From Ignavibacteriales bacterium (GTDB lineage Bacteria; Bacteroidota; Ignavibacteria; Ignavibacteriales; SURF-24), in the NCBI GenBank assembly GCA_026390815.1, contig JAPLFH010000010.1, positions 1-58,523 on the forward strand: a stretch of DNA of 58,523 bases, written 5' to 3'. The position numbers were made by a program, and so were the translations under genes. Shown one piece after another: positions 36,926-47,875 of the stretch; position 1 is the first letter of the stretch; every line of letters starts with the position of its first letter. The notes beneath the pieces were generated by a model that was given only the letters and a program-made list of their open reading frames with translations, had not been told where the DNA came from and did no database searches.

Positions 36926-37762
36926 TTATTTTGTTCTAAAAAGATTTAATTCCAAATTATTTTTTACTGTGCTTGGTATAAAACCAATTACAAAAATATT
37001 TTCAGCACGAATAAAATCCACATACGGAGTAACAATGATGTTATTAAACATTCCAGTTTTATCTCTTGTTCCTCCGGAAACTACTCCAACCGGAATTGAA
37101 GGAGGAAATTTTGTGCTGAAATCTGATGTAACAATTCGATCCCCAACTTCCATATCAAAAGATTTTGGAACATTTTTAATGATTAACTCGGCGCCATTCC
37201 ATTCAATTATTCCATCGTAGCGGCTTCGTTGATTTTTTATAGCCAGCTTTAATTCGCGATGCATCAGGGTTCTAACTGAAGCATAATCTTTTGAAGTATT
37301 AACAACAATACCAATCAATCCTTGATCATTAATAACCGGCATACCAGGTTTAATATTTTCATTTATTCCTGCATTTATTACAAAATTTCCCTGCGATGCT
37401 GAAGCAAATTTTGAAATTATTTTTGCGGCAATCAACGGAAAAGCGGAAGAATCTTTTAATCCCAGCATTCGCTTCAATTCTTCGTTTTGAATTCCATACT
37501 CACGTAACCGGTTAACTTCCAGCATTAAACGAGCATTAACTTCTTTTATTCTGCTGTTTTCAAAACTGTTTTGAAATGGTGTTATGATATTTGAAAATGC
37601 CGAAGTTAGAATTGCAAAACTACTAAACGCAACGGATTTTACTTTTTTAACAGGAGGTTTATTGCTTTGTGAAAGTAAGATAAGACTTATCAACAATAAA
37701 ACTACTAAAACTATGTATTCTTTAAAACCATTCCAGATTTTATTAAATAAGCTTAGCATCAA
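36926..37762 (-). CDS. mreC: Rod shape-determining protein MreC
   Basis: A 278-residue periplasmic scaffold. It has one N-terminal membrane helix (about residues 14-32, YIVLVVLLLISLILLSQ), a coiled coil (about 65-105, with EVNRLREYGIQNEELKRML), and two beta-barrel domains: the family motif VINDQGLIGIVV, ASVRTLMHRE and IPVGVVSGG, and KTGMFNNIIVTPYVDF. It links the cytoskeletal MreB to the PBP2-RodA synthase. The start overlaps the mreB stop by 4 bases. Confidence 0.95.
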   Translation of the reverse strand: MMLSLFNKIWNGFKEYIVLVVLLLISLILLSQSNKPPVKKVKSVAFSSFAILTSAFSNIITPFQNSFENSRIKEVNARLMLEVNRLREYGIQNEELKRMLGLKDSSAFPLIAAKIISKFASASQGNFVINAGINENIKPGMPVINDQGLIGIVVNTSKDYASVRTLMHRELKLAIKNQRSRYDGIIEWNGAELIIKNVPKSFDMEVGDRIVTSDFSTKFPPSIPVGVVSGGTRDKTGMFNNIIVTPYVDFIRAENIFVIGFIPSTVKNNLELNLFRTK

Positions 37763-38784
37763 TATCTTCTATGTCGTAGAAAAACTTTCGAGTACTTGTT
37801 AAAATTATCAATAGCTTTTCCTGCTCCTCTAACAACTGCAGTAAGAGGATCTTCCGCAATATGAACTGGTAGATTTGTTTCCATCCTGATTCTTTCATCT
37901 ATTCCTTTTAATAAAGCACCACCACCAGTTATCATAACTCCACGGTCCAAAATATCAGCCGAAAGTTCTGGAGGCGTTCTTTCTAAAGATTGTTTAACAG
38001 CTTCAACTATCTGAACAATATTTTCATTTAAAGCTTCTCTAATTTCAACTGAACTGACTTCCGCAGTTTTAGGAACTCCACCGACCAAATCTCTTCCTTT
38101 AACCTGAACTGTAATTTCTTCCTTTAACGGAACAGCAGAACCAACTTCGCATTTAATTGCTTCCGCAGTTCTTTCCCCAATTAGCAGGTTATGATTTTTT
38201 TTGAAAAATTGCATAATTGCATTATTCATTTCATCACCGGCAATTCGAATCGATTCTTCGTTTACAATTCCAGCTAACGCAATTACAGCTATTTCCGTTG
38301 TTCCACCACCAATATCTATAATCATATTTCCAACTGGTGCTTCAACGTCAATTCCAATTCCAATAGCAGCAGCCATTGGTTCCGCAATCAGATGAACTTC
38401 TTTTGCACCTGCGTGCTCTGCGCTGTCTCTAACAGCTCTTTTCTCCACTTCAGTAACTCCGCTTGGAACAGCAATTACAATTCTCCGGCTGGATAGCATT
38501 CCACCGCTAACTTTTTTAATAAATGCTTTTATCATTCCCTCTGCAATTTCAAAATCGGCAATAACTCCATCGCGCATAGGGCGTGTTACTCTTATTTCTT
38601 TATGCTCCCTCCCCTGCATTTCTTTTGCTTTGTTACCAAGTGCAATTATTCTTTTTGAACTTCGATCGTATGCTACAATTGAAGGTTCATTAAGAACAAT
38701 GCCTTTACCTTTTACATAAATTAATGTATTTGCAGTTCCTAAATCAATTGCTATATCAGTGGAGAAAAAGTCAAAAATTCCCAT
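37759..38784 (-). CDS. mreB: Rod shape-determining actin homologue MreB
   Basis: A 341-residue actin-fold ATPase. It starts MGIFDFFSTDIAIDLGTANT (phosphate 1 loop), with RPMRDGVIADFE, IAVPSGVTEVEKRAV, LIAEPMAAAIG, IDIGGGTTEIAV (phosphate 2) and GGALLKGIDE (adenosine). It forms filaments that guide side-wall synthesis, so the organism is expected to be rod-shaped. It lies 8 bases after purH, and mreC overlaps its end by 4 bases. Confidence 0.97.
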   Translation of the reverse strand: MGIFDFFSTDIAIDLGTANTLIYVKGKGIVLNEPSIVAYDRSSKRIIALGNKAKEMQGREHKEIRVTRPMRDGVIADFEIAEGMIKAFIKKVSGGMLSSRRIVIAVPSGVTEVEKRAVRDSAEHAGAKEVHLIAEPMAAAIGIGIDVEAPVGNMIIDIGGGTTEIAVIALAGIVNEESIRIAGDEMNNAIMQFFKKNHNLLIGERTAEAIKCEVGSAVPLKEEITVQVKGRDLVGGVPKTAEVSSVEIREALNENIVQIVEAVKQSLERTPPELSADILDRGVMITGGGALLKGIDERIRMETNLPVHIAEDPLTAVVRGAGKAIDNFNKYSKVFLRHRRY

Positions 38785-38792
38785 AAATCCTC

Positions 38793-40310
38793 TTAATGCT
38801 TAAAATTTCTTATTCCGGTAAATACCATCGAAAGATTTCTTTCATTTGCTGCTTGAATAACTTCACTATCTCTAACAGAACCTCCAGGCTGAATTACTGC
38901 TGTAACACCATTGTTAGCTATTTCAACCAGTCCATCTGCGAAAGGAAAAAAGGCATCTGAAGCCGCAACGGCTCCAGTTAAATCGTGTCCAAATTCCTTT
39001 GCTTTCATTGCACCAATTTTTGCAGAATCAACCCTGGACATTTGACCAGCACCTACACCTAAAACTTTTTGATCCTTAACATACACTATAGCATTTGACT
39101 TTGTGTGTTTGCATAAAATCCAGGCAAAAAGTAAATCTTCAATCTCCTTTTTAGTTGGATTATTTTTAGTAACTATTGTCAAATCATTTTCGCCAATTTT
39201 GGAATTATCTTTTCCCTGAGCAATTAAACCACCAGGAATATTCTTGAACATCATTTCATCATGTGGCAGAGATTTAAGAACTTTAACAATTCTTCTGTTC
39301 TTTTTAGTAAATAATAAATCAAGTGCTTCTTTTGTAAAATCCGGGGCGCATATAATTTCCAAAAATATTTCATTTAGCTTTGCAGCTAAAGTTTCATCTA
39401 CTACCGAATTAAACGAAACTATTCCCCCATATGCAGAAACAGGATCACCTGAAAACGCTTTGTTGAAAGCATCTAAAACATTAACACTTGTTCCAGCACC
39501 ACAAGGATTAGTGTGTTTAACAATCACACACGAATTTTCAGGAAGATCTTGAATAATTTCAACGGAGGCTACCAGGTCTATTATGTTGTTGTATGATATT
39601 TCCTTACCGTGTAAAATCTCAAAATAATTATCAAACTCACCAAAGAGAGATGCCTGTTGATGCGGGTTCTCTCCATATCTTAATGATTGGGTCAACTTAT
39701 AATTTAATCTAATTGCTTCTTTGGGTTGATCAAAAGTTTTTTCTAAAAAGTTTGCTATGAGTGTATCGTAATATGAAGTATAAGAAAATGCTTCTGAAGC
39801 TAATTTTTCTTTTGTGTGGATACTAATCTCGCCAGTTTGAAGTTCAGAAATGAAATCCGAATACTGCTCTGGCTTAGTAAGGATAGAAATGAATTTATAA
39901 TTTTTTGCAGCAGCCCGTATTAAACTTGGTCCGCCAATATCAATGTTTTCAATTTTAGTCACTAAATCAATATCCTCTCTATCAACTACTTTTGGGAATG
40001 GATAAAGATTAACACAAACAATATCTATTGGCATAATACCATTTTCTTTTGCTTCTTTCAAATCATTCTCAATATCTCTTCGCATAAGAATGCCGCCAAA
40101 TATTTTTGGTTGGAGAGTTTTTACTCGTCCAGAAAATATTTCTGGAAATGAAGTGAAGTTACTTATCTCAGTACAAGGAATATTATTTTCAATAATAACT
40201 TTTGCGGTGTTACCAGTTGCCAAAATCTCAAAGTTTAAACTAGCAAGGTTCTTTGCAAACTCAACTATCCCAGTCTTATCAGATACACTTATCAAAGCAA
40301 ACTTTTTCAA
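38793..40310 (-). CDS. purH: Bifunctional AICAR transformylase / IMP cyclohydrolase
   Basis: A 505-residue enzyme for the last two steps of IMP synthesis. The N-terminal cyclohydrolase domain (about 1-190) has SVSDKTGIVEFAK, GRVKTLQPKIFGGILMRRD and NLYPFPKVV. The C-terminal transformylase domain has RYGENPHQQA, CVIVKHTNPCGAGTS, AWILCKHTKSNAIVYV and GAVAASDAFFPFADG. It is 16 bases downstream of purN, which supplies the preceding purine step, and just upstream of mreB. Confidence 0.97.
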   Translation of the reverse strand: MKKFALISVSDKTGIVEFAKNLASLNFEILATGNTAKVIIENNIPCTEISNFTSFPEIFSGRVKTLQPKIFGGILMRRDIENDLKEAKENGIMPIDIVCVNLYPFPKVVDREDIDLVTKIENIDIGGPSLIRAAAKNYKFISILTKPEQYSDFISELQTGEISIHTKEKLASEAFSYTSYYDTLIANFLEKTFDQPKEAIRLNYKLTQSLRYGENPHQQASLFGEFDNYFEILHGKEISYNNIIDLVASVEIIQDLPENSCVIVKHTNPCGAGTSVNVLDAFNKAFSGDPVSAYGGIVSFNSVVDETLAAKLNEIFLEIICAPDFTKEALDLLFTKKNRRIVKVLKSLPHDEMMFKNIPGGLIAQGKDNSKIGENDLTIVTKNNPTKKEIEDLLFAWILCKHTKSNAIVYVKDQKVLGVGAGQMSRVDSAKIGAMKAKEFGHDLTGAVAASDAFFPFADGLVEIANNGVTAVIQPGGSVRDSEVIQAANERNLSMVFTGIRNFKH

Positions 40311-40326
40311 TAAATCCTCAGAACCT

Positions 40327-40944
40327 TTAGTTTATAATAAAAACTCTATTTTCAGTTATTAAAATTTTATCTTCCGATATTTTTTTAATTACAAATGGAA
40401 GAAGTTCATGTTCAACTTTCAAAACTCTTTCAGCAATATCTTCGGGGGTCTGCACATCAGAAATGTCCACTGCCTTTTGTGCAATTATTTTTCCATGATC
40501 ATAAATTTTATCAACAAAATGAACTGAAGCGCCGGATATTTTAGCTGAAGAATTAAATACAGCTCGATGAACATTTAATCCATACATCCCTTCACCACCA
40601 AATGAAGGAAGTAGCGCTGGATGAATATTTATAATCCGGTTCTGATATTTTTCAACTATTTCATCAGGGATTTTTTTTAAGAATCCTGCAAGCACAACTA
40701 AATCAATTTCAAGTTCATCAAGTAATTTAGACAGACTCTCAAACTTAATATAACCAGCTTTTTCATATTTACTAACGAAATAAAAAGGAATTGAATTAGC
40801 TTTGGCTAATTCAACTGCAAGACATTCGTCCTTATCCGAAAAAAGAGCTTTTATTTCGATGTTTAGATAGTTGCTGGATTTGGCATTTAGAATTGCCCTT
40901 AGATTTGAACCTCGTCCAGAAACAAATACTGCTAATCTTAACAT
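40327..40944 (-). CDS. purN: Phosphoribosylglycinamide formyltransferase
   Basis: A 205-residue folate enzyme that formylates GAR. Signatures are VSGRGSNLRAIL at the N terminus (phosphoribosyl binding), VLAGFLKKIP, INIHPALLPSFGG with the catalytic His, GASVHFVDKIYDHGKIIAQ and VEHELLPFVIKKI. It opens the purN-purH-mreBCD-mrdA-rodA-pyrF run; a gap of about 115 bases upstream is where a promoter should be, although no clear consensus was seen there. Confidence 0.96.
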   Translation of the reverse strand: MLRLAVFVSGRGSNLRAILNAKSSNYLNIEIKALFSDKDECLAVELAKANSIPFYFVSKYEKAGYIKFESLSKLLDELEIDLVVLAGFLKKIPDEIVEKYQNRIINIHPALLPSFGGEGMYGLNVHRAVFNSSAKISGASVHFVDKIYDHGKIIAQKAVDISDVQTPEDIAERVLKVEHELLPFVIKKISEDKILITENRVFIIN

Positions 40945-41060
40945 ATTTAACTATTCAACGTGGTAAAAATTAGTTAAATCGCCTTTAATAATCAATGTAA
41001 ACAATAGCATCTCAAAAACAATTAAATATAAAATGAAAGAAAAATAATCTTAGTAAAACA

Positions 41061-42553
41061 TTAAATCGAGAGTTTTATCTTTAAACCATTTATAAAAGCC
41101 GTTAGTTTTGTTTGATAATCATAATCAGTTGAACTTTCTGCTTTTTCCAGGTAGTGGGTTGCTTCACTTTTATTATTTAATTTTACAAAAGCTCTGGCAA
41201 TATAATATTCGGCAAATGGTTTAATCCAGGTTTCTCCGGATACATTATAACTGCAAGCTTTAATTCCATATTCAACAGATTCCTGAGTTCTTCCAAGTTC
41301 AAAACAAACATCGCTCAAATAAAGATTCACTTCTGCTTTAAGTTTTTCAGAATTTAATTTTGGCAATAAAGTCGTAAGGGAATCAAATGCTTCTTTAAAT
41401 TTTCCTGATTCAATCAAGTTGGAAGCTTTAAGCGAACTAATTTCATTATCTGATAAAGTTCTATCAAAATAGATTTCGCTTTTGCGTTTTGCATAAAGAT
41501 CATCCTGAATATCAAGATTTCCATTCCTTGCAAGTATATAATATTTTTTACCTTCGTCTCTTCTATCAGTAAGTTCATAACAGATCGCTATTCGGTAGTA
41601 AGCAATACCAGAATAATCAGTTTCTGTAGATGAAGAAAGAAATTTATTATAGTAATTAATTGCAGAATCAAAATTGTTTTTCCTAAATATAATTTCCCCA
41701 ACTAAAAAATTTGAAAAAGCAGTTACTTGCTTAAAATTAGGATTATTTATTTTTATTATCTGTCTAAGGATTTTTTCAGCTTCAGTTGGTTTTTTACTTT
41801 TGATTAATACAACTGCATAGGAATACTGGAAAAGAACATTTGCAGGGAATTCCTTTACTAATTGTTTAAGATATCCGAGTGAGGTGTTGTAATCAATGAG
41901 TGTCTCAGAATAAATTTGGGACAAGTAATATGCAGCTTCTGTTTTAGAAAAATTTCCGTTTCTGTATGCCCATTTCAAATAATTTATTCCTTCTTCCCTG
42001 TTTCCGGAAAGTCCCGCGATTTTTAGTGCCCATTTAAAAACGCCTGGTACAAGGCTTAATGCGTAATTAAATAAACCTAAACCTAGGTAAGCATCATACA
42101 TTTTAGGATTTTTTTCTAAAACTTCTTTTAAATATTTGTTCGAATTTTTTACCGCCCAAACAGAACTTAACTGGCTGTTGGATTTCATCAACGCCATTGC
42201 TCTAAATCCATAATTTGCGCCAAGTACATAAAGTGCGGTTTCATCTTCGGCATTTTCTTCAATAATTTTTTGTGCTTTTTCAATTGCAATGTCAGAAAAC
42301 TTAAAAAACTTATCATAGTCATCTTTGTCTTTATTGCTCATATAAGTCCAAAGGTATATGCTTGATTTATAATGGTATCCTCTGGGATCATTTGGATTTT
42401 TAGAAATAATTCTATCAAAAGCAGCCTCTGCTTTTTCAAGCTGGAAATTATATGAATAATCTAATCCTTGTTTTATCAGATTATTTATTTCTGATTGCCC
42501 GAAAAGTTTAAGTGATAAACTACAGATTAAAAAAGTGAGAACAATTTTTTTCA

Positions 42554-42554
<1 letters not shown>
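41061..42554 (-). CDS. Exported tetratricopeptide-repeat protein
   Basis: A 497-residue protein with a signal peptide (KKIVLTFLICSLSLKLFGQ), so it acts in the periplasm or outer envelope. It is made of TPR-like helical repeats (YNFQLEKAEAAFDRIISKNP, YDAYLGLGLFNYALSLVPG, SYAVVLIKSKKPTEAEKIL, LYLSDVCFELGRTQESVEYG). The ATG at 42554 overlaps the pyrG stop as TGATG, which supports translational coupling; a TTG one codon earlier is less likely. No enzymatic motif is seen. A role in envelope protein assembly is possible but unproven. Confidence 0.85.
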
Positions 42555-44215
<1,661 letters not shown>

Positions 44216-44332
44216 TTATTTTGCATTCAAACATATCTAAAAAAAATAAAACCTGCTATATGAAGAATAGAAAGTAAGATGAAATTTTAAAGTTTTATTT
44301 TACGAAGTTTACTTTTGGCAGGAATTCGAACA

Positions 44333-45622
44333 TTAAATTTCATTTGCTATTAATTCTGCTGCAATTCTCCCACTTTTTACCGCTCCTTCTATTGTGGAAG
44401 GAAGCCCGGTATTCGTCCAATCACCTGCCAGAAAAAGATTTTTAATTTTAGTATTAGCGTTTGGTCTTGAATTTAAAATAGCAGGTGAAGGAACGAATGT
44501 AGCTCGTTTTTCTTTAATTATTTTATAATTTGAAATTAGACTATTGTTGAAAAAAGCGAAATAGTTATGAATTTCTTCTACTACAACTTTATATATTTTT
44601 TCTGAGTTAAATTCTATCATTGCGCCAGCATCGCTTATTACAATTGTAATATGTTTTCCATGATTAAATATCCAGTGAACCTTTGAATCAATTAATCCAT
44701 AAAACTTTTCTTTAAATGGATTTTCATTTAGCCAAATATGAACTGTAAGAATTGGTGAATAATCAAATTTCAAATCGCTTAACAAATAATCAGAATCTAA
44801 AAACATTTTTTGGAAAGAGTGAAATGGAACGGCAGAAACTACAAAATCAAATCCATCAACAGGTTTATTATTTACAATAACAGATTTTACCTTTTCATTC
44901 CGTATTTCTATGTAAGAAACTCTGCTCGATAAATTTATTCCACCATTATGGTTGTTTAAAAAAGCACTTGCATTGTTGCAGTACATCTCACTTAAACCAG
45001 TTTTGGGTAATAGGATTGAAGCAGATTTGTTTCCCTTTAAAAACATTTTTTTAAGGATATCAATAAATATTTTTGCTGATGCTTTTTCCAGATTAGTATT
45101 AAGTGTACCAACAACTAAAATATCCCAGAATGCTTTTATTGTTCTGTCATTCTGATGATTATCATCCAGCAATTCTTTTACAGTTAGATTATTTAATGAT
45201 TCACTTGGAGTCCCCAGTAATTTCAAAAAAAATTTGATAATGTTTACTCTGTCAGTAAACTTAATTGCTTTATAAGATAATAAACCAGCAAGAAGGTTGA
45301 AGGGGTAGAACTTTGATTTTGATATTAGTGGAACAACACCAGAATACTTATCAACAAAATTTATTTCCAGCTTATCCTGATAATAAATATTATTTAATGC
45401 TCCAATCAATTTTAGAAAATGAATTGTTTCTTTATAACAGCCCATCAGGATGTGCTGCCCATTATCTATTACATCCCCAGTTATATCATCAAAGAAAGAA
45501 TATGCTCTACCGCCAAGTTTGGGTGATGCTTCAAAAAGTTCTACATTAATACCAACATTTGCCAAATGAACTGCCGCTGATAAGCCAGCAAATCCACCTC
45601 CGACAATAACAACTTTTTTCAT
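44333..45622 (-). CDS. hpnE: Hydroxysqualene dehydroxylase HpnE (FAD-dependent amine-oxidase-like)
   Basis: A 429-residue flavoprotein with an N-terminal dinucleotide fold KKVVIVGGGFAGLSAAVHLA, ELFEASPKLGGRAYSF, DNGQHILMGCY, and the C-terminal LFLAGDWTNTGLPSTIEGAV. This is the squalene-associated FAD-dependent desaturase type. It reduces hydroxysqualene to squalene in the third step after HpnD and HpnC. Its start overlaps the hpnD stop by 4 bases. A carotenoid desaturase would be similar, but the neighbours favour HpnE. Confidence 0.9.
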   Translation of the reverse strand: MKKVVIVGGGFAGLSAAVHLANVGINVELFEASPKLGGRAYSFFDDITGDVIDNGQHILMGCYKETIHFLKLIGALNNIYYQDKLEINFVDKYSGVVPLISKSKFYPFNLLAGLLSYKAIKFTDRVNIIKFFLKLLGTPSESLNNLTVKELLDDNHQNDRTIKAFWDILVVGTLNTNLEKASAKIFIDILKKMFLKGNKSASILLPKTGLSEMYCNNASAFLNNHNGGINLSSRVSYIEIRNEKVKSVIVNNKPVDGFDFVVSAVPFHSFQKMFLDSDYLLSDLKFDYSPILTVHIWLNENPFKEKFYGLIDSKVHWIFNHGKHITIVISDAGAMIEFNSEKIYKVVVEEIHNYFAFFNNSLISNYKIIKEKRATFVPSPAILNSRPNANTKIKNLFLAGDWTNTGLPSTIEGAVKSGRIAAELIANEI

Positions 45623-46464
45623 GAATAAACTAAACTATACTTTGCCCAAACTCCAAGGGATATTCCAACCTTTTCGAATTTTGATACTTTAATTTTCTTA
45701 TCGAATACGTTGAAATTTTTATCTTCAATTTTCTGAAGCAATTTAGAATAGATATGCTGCATAGCTCTTGCAGCAAACATAGCGGGTTTATCTTCAATTG
45801 TAAGGTAATGGTTTGCACGATCAAAAAAATCTTTAGCACGCAATGCTTCATAATTCATCAGAGCAACAAAATTGGCATTATAAACGCTCTTAAATAATTC
45901 GCTTTCCGTGTAGCTAAACTTATTCATATCTTCCTGCGGCAGATAAATTCTTCCATTCTGAGCATCAGATTTTACGTCTCGTAAAATATTTGTAAGCTGA
46001 AGAGCGTACCCAAGATTAACTGCAAAATCTTTCGTGGATTTATTTTTATATCCAAAAATTTCTATACACATTAAACCTACAGTTGAAGCCACGCGATAAC
46101 AATAGAGAAGAAGATCATCAAATTTAATATAACGTTTATTTTGGAGGTCCATCTCCATACCTTTGATAAGCTCAAAGAAAGGCTCTATTGGAATATTGAA
46201 TTGTTGGACAATTTTAATCAGTTTATTAAAAAGGAAAAATTCAGAATTACCGGATAATGATTTCTCCAGTTCAACTCTCCACCTTCGTAAACGTTCGTAC
46301 TTAATTTCTTCGGTTACATCTTCATCATCAACAATATCATCGGTCTGCCGGCAGAATGAGTAAACAGTATTCATTGCATCTCGTTTTGGAGCAGGTAATA
46401 AGCTGAAAGCATAATAAAAACTGCTTTTACTTTCTTTTGCAATATTTTTTGTGGAGTCTATCAA
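45619..46464 (-). CDS. hpnD: Presqualene diphosphate synthase HpnD
   Basis: A 281-residue trans-isoprenyl diphosphate synthase of the squalene/phytoene synthase family. The first aspartate motif is FCRQTDDIVDDED; SFYYAFSLLPAPKRDAM precedes it; the second is in NLGYALQLTNILRDVKSDAQ with GRIYLPQEDM. It condenses two farnesyl diphosphates to presqualene diphosphate. hpnC lies 1 base upstream and hpnE overlaps downstream, which is the conserved HpnCDE order. Confidence 0.92.
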   Translation of the reverse strand: MIDSTKNIAKESKSSFYYAFSLLPAPKRDAMNTVYSFCRQTDDIVDDEDVTEEIKYERLRRWRVELEKSLSGNSEFFLFNKLIKIVQQFNIPIEPFFELIKGMEMDLQNKRYIKFDDLLLYCYRVASTVGLMCIEIFGYKNKSTKDFAVNLGYALQLTNILRDVKSDAQNGRIYLPQEDMNKFSYTESELFKSVYNANFVALMNYEALRAKDFFDRANHYLTIEDKPAMFAARAMQHIYSKLLQKIEDKNFNVFDKKIKVSKFEKVGISLGVWAKYSLVYS

Positions 46465-46465
46465 T

Positions 46466-47320
46466 CTAAAATCTTTTTAATGAACTAATAAATATTTTCA
46501 TATAATCAAATTTAGTTAAAACTGGTCTAATGTTAAGTACATTGTAATCAAATTCTACAATTTTTTCCAGTATTTTTTCGCCCCCTAAAATTGTACATCC
46601 TATTTCATATTTCAATCTTTTAGGTAGGTAATGAATTAAAGAATACCCATCCGTAAAAAGATTGAGAATACGTTGAACTTGAAATTTAATTAACGCTATA
46701 AATTTCGAGTTACCTTCTCTTAAAACAAATTCCTTTTCAGTAATATAATAAGCTGCCAGTTCATCTTCCGGAATATATATCCTGCCCTTCTGATAATCTA
46801 TGCTTAAATCCTGTAAAAAATTTGTTAATTGCAGGGCAGTACATATTGAATCTGAATATCCGAATAATTTGTCGTTTCGAATATTAAAAAGTTCTAAAAT
46901 CAATCTTCCAACAGGATTTGCGGAATACTTACAATAATCGAGTACTTCCTGAAAATCTTTATAACGTTTTTTAGTTAAATCCTGTTTAAATGCCTTAATC
47001 AAATTTGTAAAATGAACCGGACTTAGCTTCATATCATTAATTGTTGCAGTTAAAGCTTTCCAAAATGGTAATGAAAATTTTCCTTTGAGAGCAAAATTAA
47101 ATTCCGATTCATATAAATTAAGTTTCGCCAGCCTATCATCTTCAGAAAAATTTCCTTCATCAGCAATGTCGTCTGCCTGGCGGGCAAATTTATAAATAAC
47201 TGCAATGTGTTTTCTTAAATTTTTGGGAACAAGAAATGAAATAACCGGGAAATTTTCATAATGAGTTGTGGCAAACCGAATGGCATTTTTATATTCCTCA
47301 TTGAGGATCTCATCATTCAT
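46466..47320 (-). CDS. hpnC: Hydroxysqualene synthase HpnC
   Basis: A 284-residue squalene/phytoene synthase family member. Motifs are HYENFPVISFLVPKNLRKHI, typical of HpnC, KFARQADDIADEGNF (first Asp motif) and ALQLTNFLQDLSIDYQKGRI (second). It converts presqualene diphosphate to hydroxysqualene. It is the first gene of hpnC-hpnD-hpnE. No squalene-hopene cyclase gene lies in the window, so the final product (hopanoid, squalene or other) is open. Confidence 0.9.
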   Translation of the reverse strand: MNDEILNEEYKNAIRFATTHYENFPVISFLVPKNLRKHIAVIYKFARQADDIADEGNFSEDDRLAKLNLYESEFNFALKGKFSLPFWKALTATINDMKLSPVHFTNLIKAFKQDLTKKRYKDFQEVLDYCKYSANPVGRLILELFNIRNDKLFGYSDSICTALQLTNFLQDLSIDYQKGRIYIPEDELAAYYITEKEFVLREGNSKFIALIKFQVQRILNLFTDGYSLIHYLPKRLKYEIGCTILGGEKILEKIVEFDYNVLNIRPVLTKFDYMKIFISSLKRF

Positions 47321-47413
47321 TTACATCTGCAGTAATTTTAAGAAGTATTCTATTTTAAGCTTACTCGTACAAAATTTAGAATTCAAAATCCAGCGTTATA
47401 AGTATTTTATTTG

Positions 47414-47497
47414 TGCCCGAAGGGGGACTCGAACCCCCACCCACGTACGTGGACTAGACCCTGAACCTAGCGCGTCTACCAATTCCGCTATTCGGGC
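47414..47497 (-). tRNA. tRNA-Leu (anticodon CAG)
   Basis: An 84-nt type II tRNA. The 5' GCCCGAA pairs with TTCGGGC; the D-arm has GCGGAATTGGTAGACGCGC, the anticodon stem CTAGG/TCTAG holds the loop TTCAGGG with anticodon CAG, a long variable arm (CCACGTACGTGG) follows, and the T-arm reads GGGGGTTCGAGTCCCCC. CCA is not encoded. Its 5' flank carries the stop codon of a GIY-YIG gene, and a second, broken copy of its 5' half lies 0.3 kb away. Confidence 0.96.
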
Positions 47498-47502
47498 AAT
47501 CA

Positions 47503-47739
47503 TTATTTAATGTTTTTTAAGAACTCTTTTCCAATTCCAGATTTGAAGTAAATTTCTCTTTTTCTTGCTTCAATTCTGGTTGAACATTTTTCTTTATAAA
47601 TTATAACAAATGGTCTGTATGGTTTTGTTGTTCTTTCATAACCATTATTATGTCTGTTAAGCCGTTCATCAAGATTGCTGGTTAAACCTACATAAATGTA
47701 ATTCCTAACTAAACTTTTTATTGCATATACTGTATACAT
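47503..47739 (-). CDS. GIY-YIG nuclease domain protein (tRNA-associated cassette)
   Basis: A 78-residue single-domain protein. It has YTVYAIKSLVRNYIYVGLT (GIY-YIG motif), the catalytic Arg in LDERLNRHNNG, TTKPYRPFVIIYKE, and a Glu in TRIEARKREIYFKSG. It resembles the small UPF0213-type GIY-YIG proteins frequent in Bacteroidetes. On the minus strand it starts directly after a 5' half of a tRNA-Leu copy and its stop codon lies 5 bases before the intact tRNA-Leu, within a repeat that is present at both ends. The layout suggests a mobile cassette at a tRNA gene. Nuclease activity and mobility are inferred. Confidence 0.85.
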   Translation of the reverse strand: MYTVYAIKSLVRNYIYVGLTSNLDERLNRHNNGYERTTKPYRPFVIIYKEKCSTRIEARKREIYFKSGIGKEFLKNIK

Positions 47740-47740
47740 A

Positions 47741-47794
47741 AACTTAGCGCGCCTGCCTGGCGGTAGACAAGTCTACCAATTCCGCCATTCGGGC
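47741..47794 (-). pseudogene. Partial tRNA-Leu copy (5' half) with 20-nt palindromic insertion
   Basis: Read on the minus strand from 47794, GCCCGAATGGCGGAATTGGTAGAC matches the tRNA-Leu at 47497 with one difference. A 20-nt insertion follows, then GCGCTA matches again before the sequence runs into the GIY-YIG start codon. The shared sequence also extends 12 bases into the 5' flank (CAATCATTATTT on the plus strand at both sites). There is no anticodon or T-arm, so it cannot make a tRNA. Confidence 0.85.
47752..47771 (-). repeat. 20-nt palindromic insertion in the tRNA-Leu fragment
   Basis: The plus strand reads CCTGCCTGGCGGTAGACAAG (one base of end ambiguity). It interrupts the D-loop sequence found intact in the neighbouring tRNA. 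Its CCTGCC start and CAAG end match the insertions in the IS3-like elements (CCTGCC...GGCAAG/GGCAGG), so it probably belongs to the same family of short palindromes. Confidence 0.55.
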
Positions 47795-47875
47795 AATCAT
47801 TATTTCAAATCTCGATTCAAATATAATTATTAGAATCCAGTGGTGCAATTTACTTTTATAATTGAAGAATAATTA

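Noticed and set aside
46337-46355. CTGCCGGCAG palindrome in hpnD
   Set aside because: It encodes the conserved CRQTDD motif; nothing is inserted.
47170-47195. CCTGGCGGGC-type palindrome-like sequence inside hpnC
   Set aside because: It encodes the conserved FARQADDIA aspartate motif of the family with no extra residues, so it is ordinary coding sequence and not one of the short insertions.
47268-47510. 80-codon plus-strand frame across tRNA-Leu
   Set aside because: It runs antisense through the tRNA gene and the hpnC start, so it is a chance frame.
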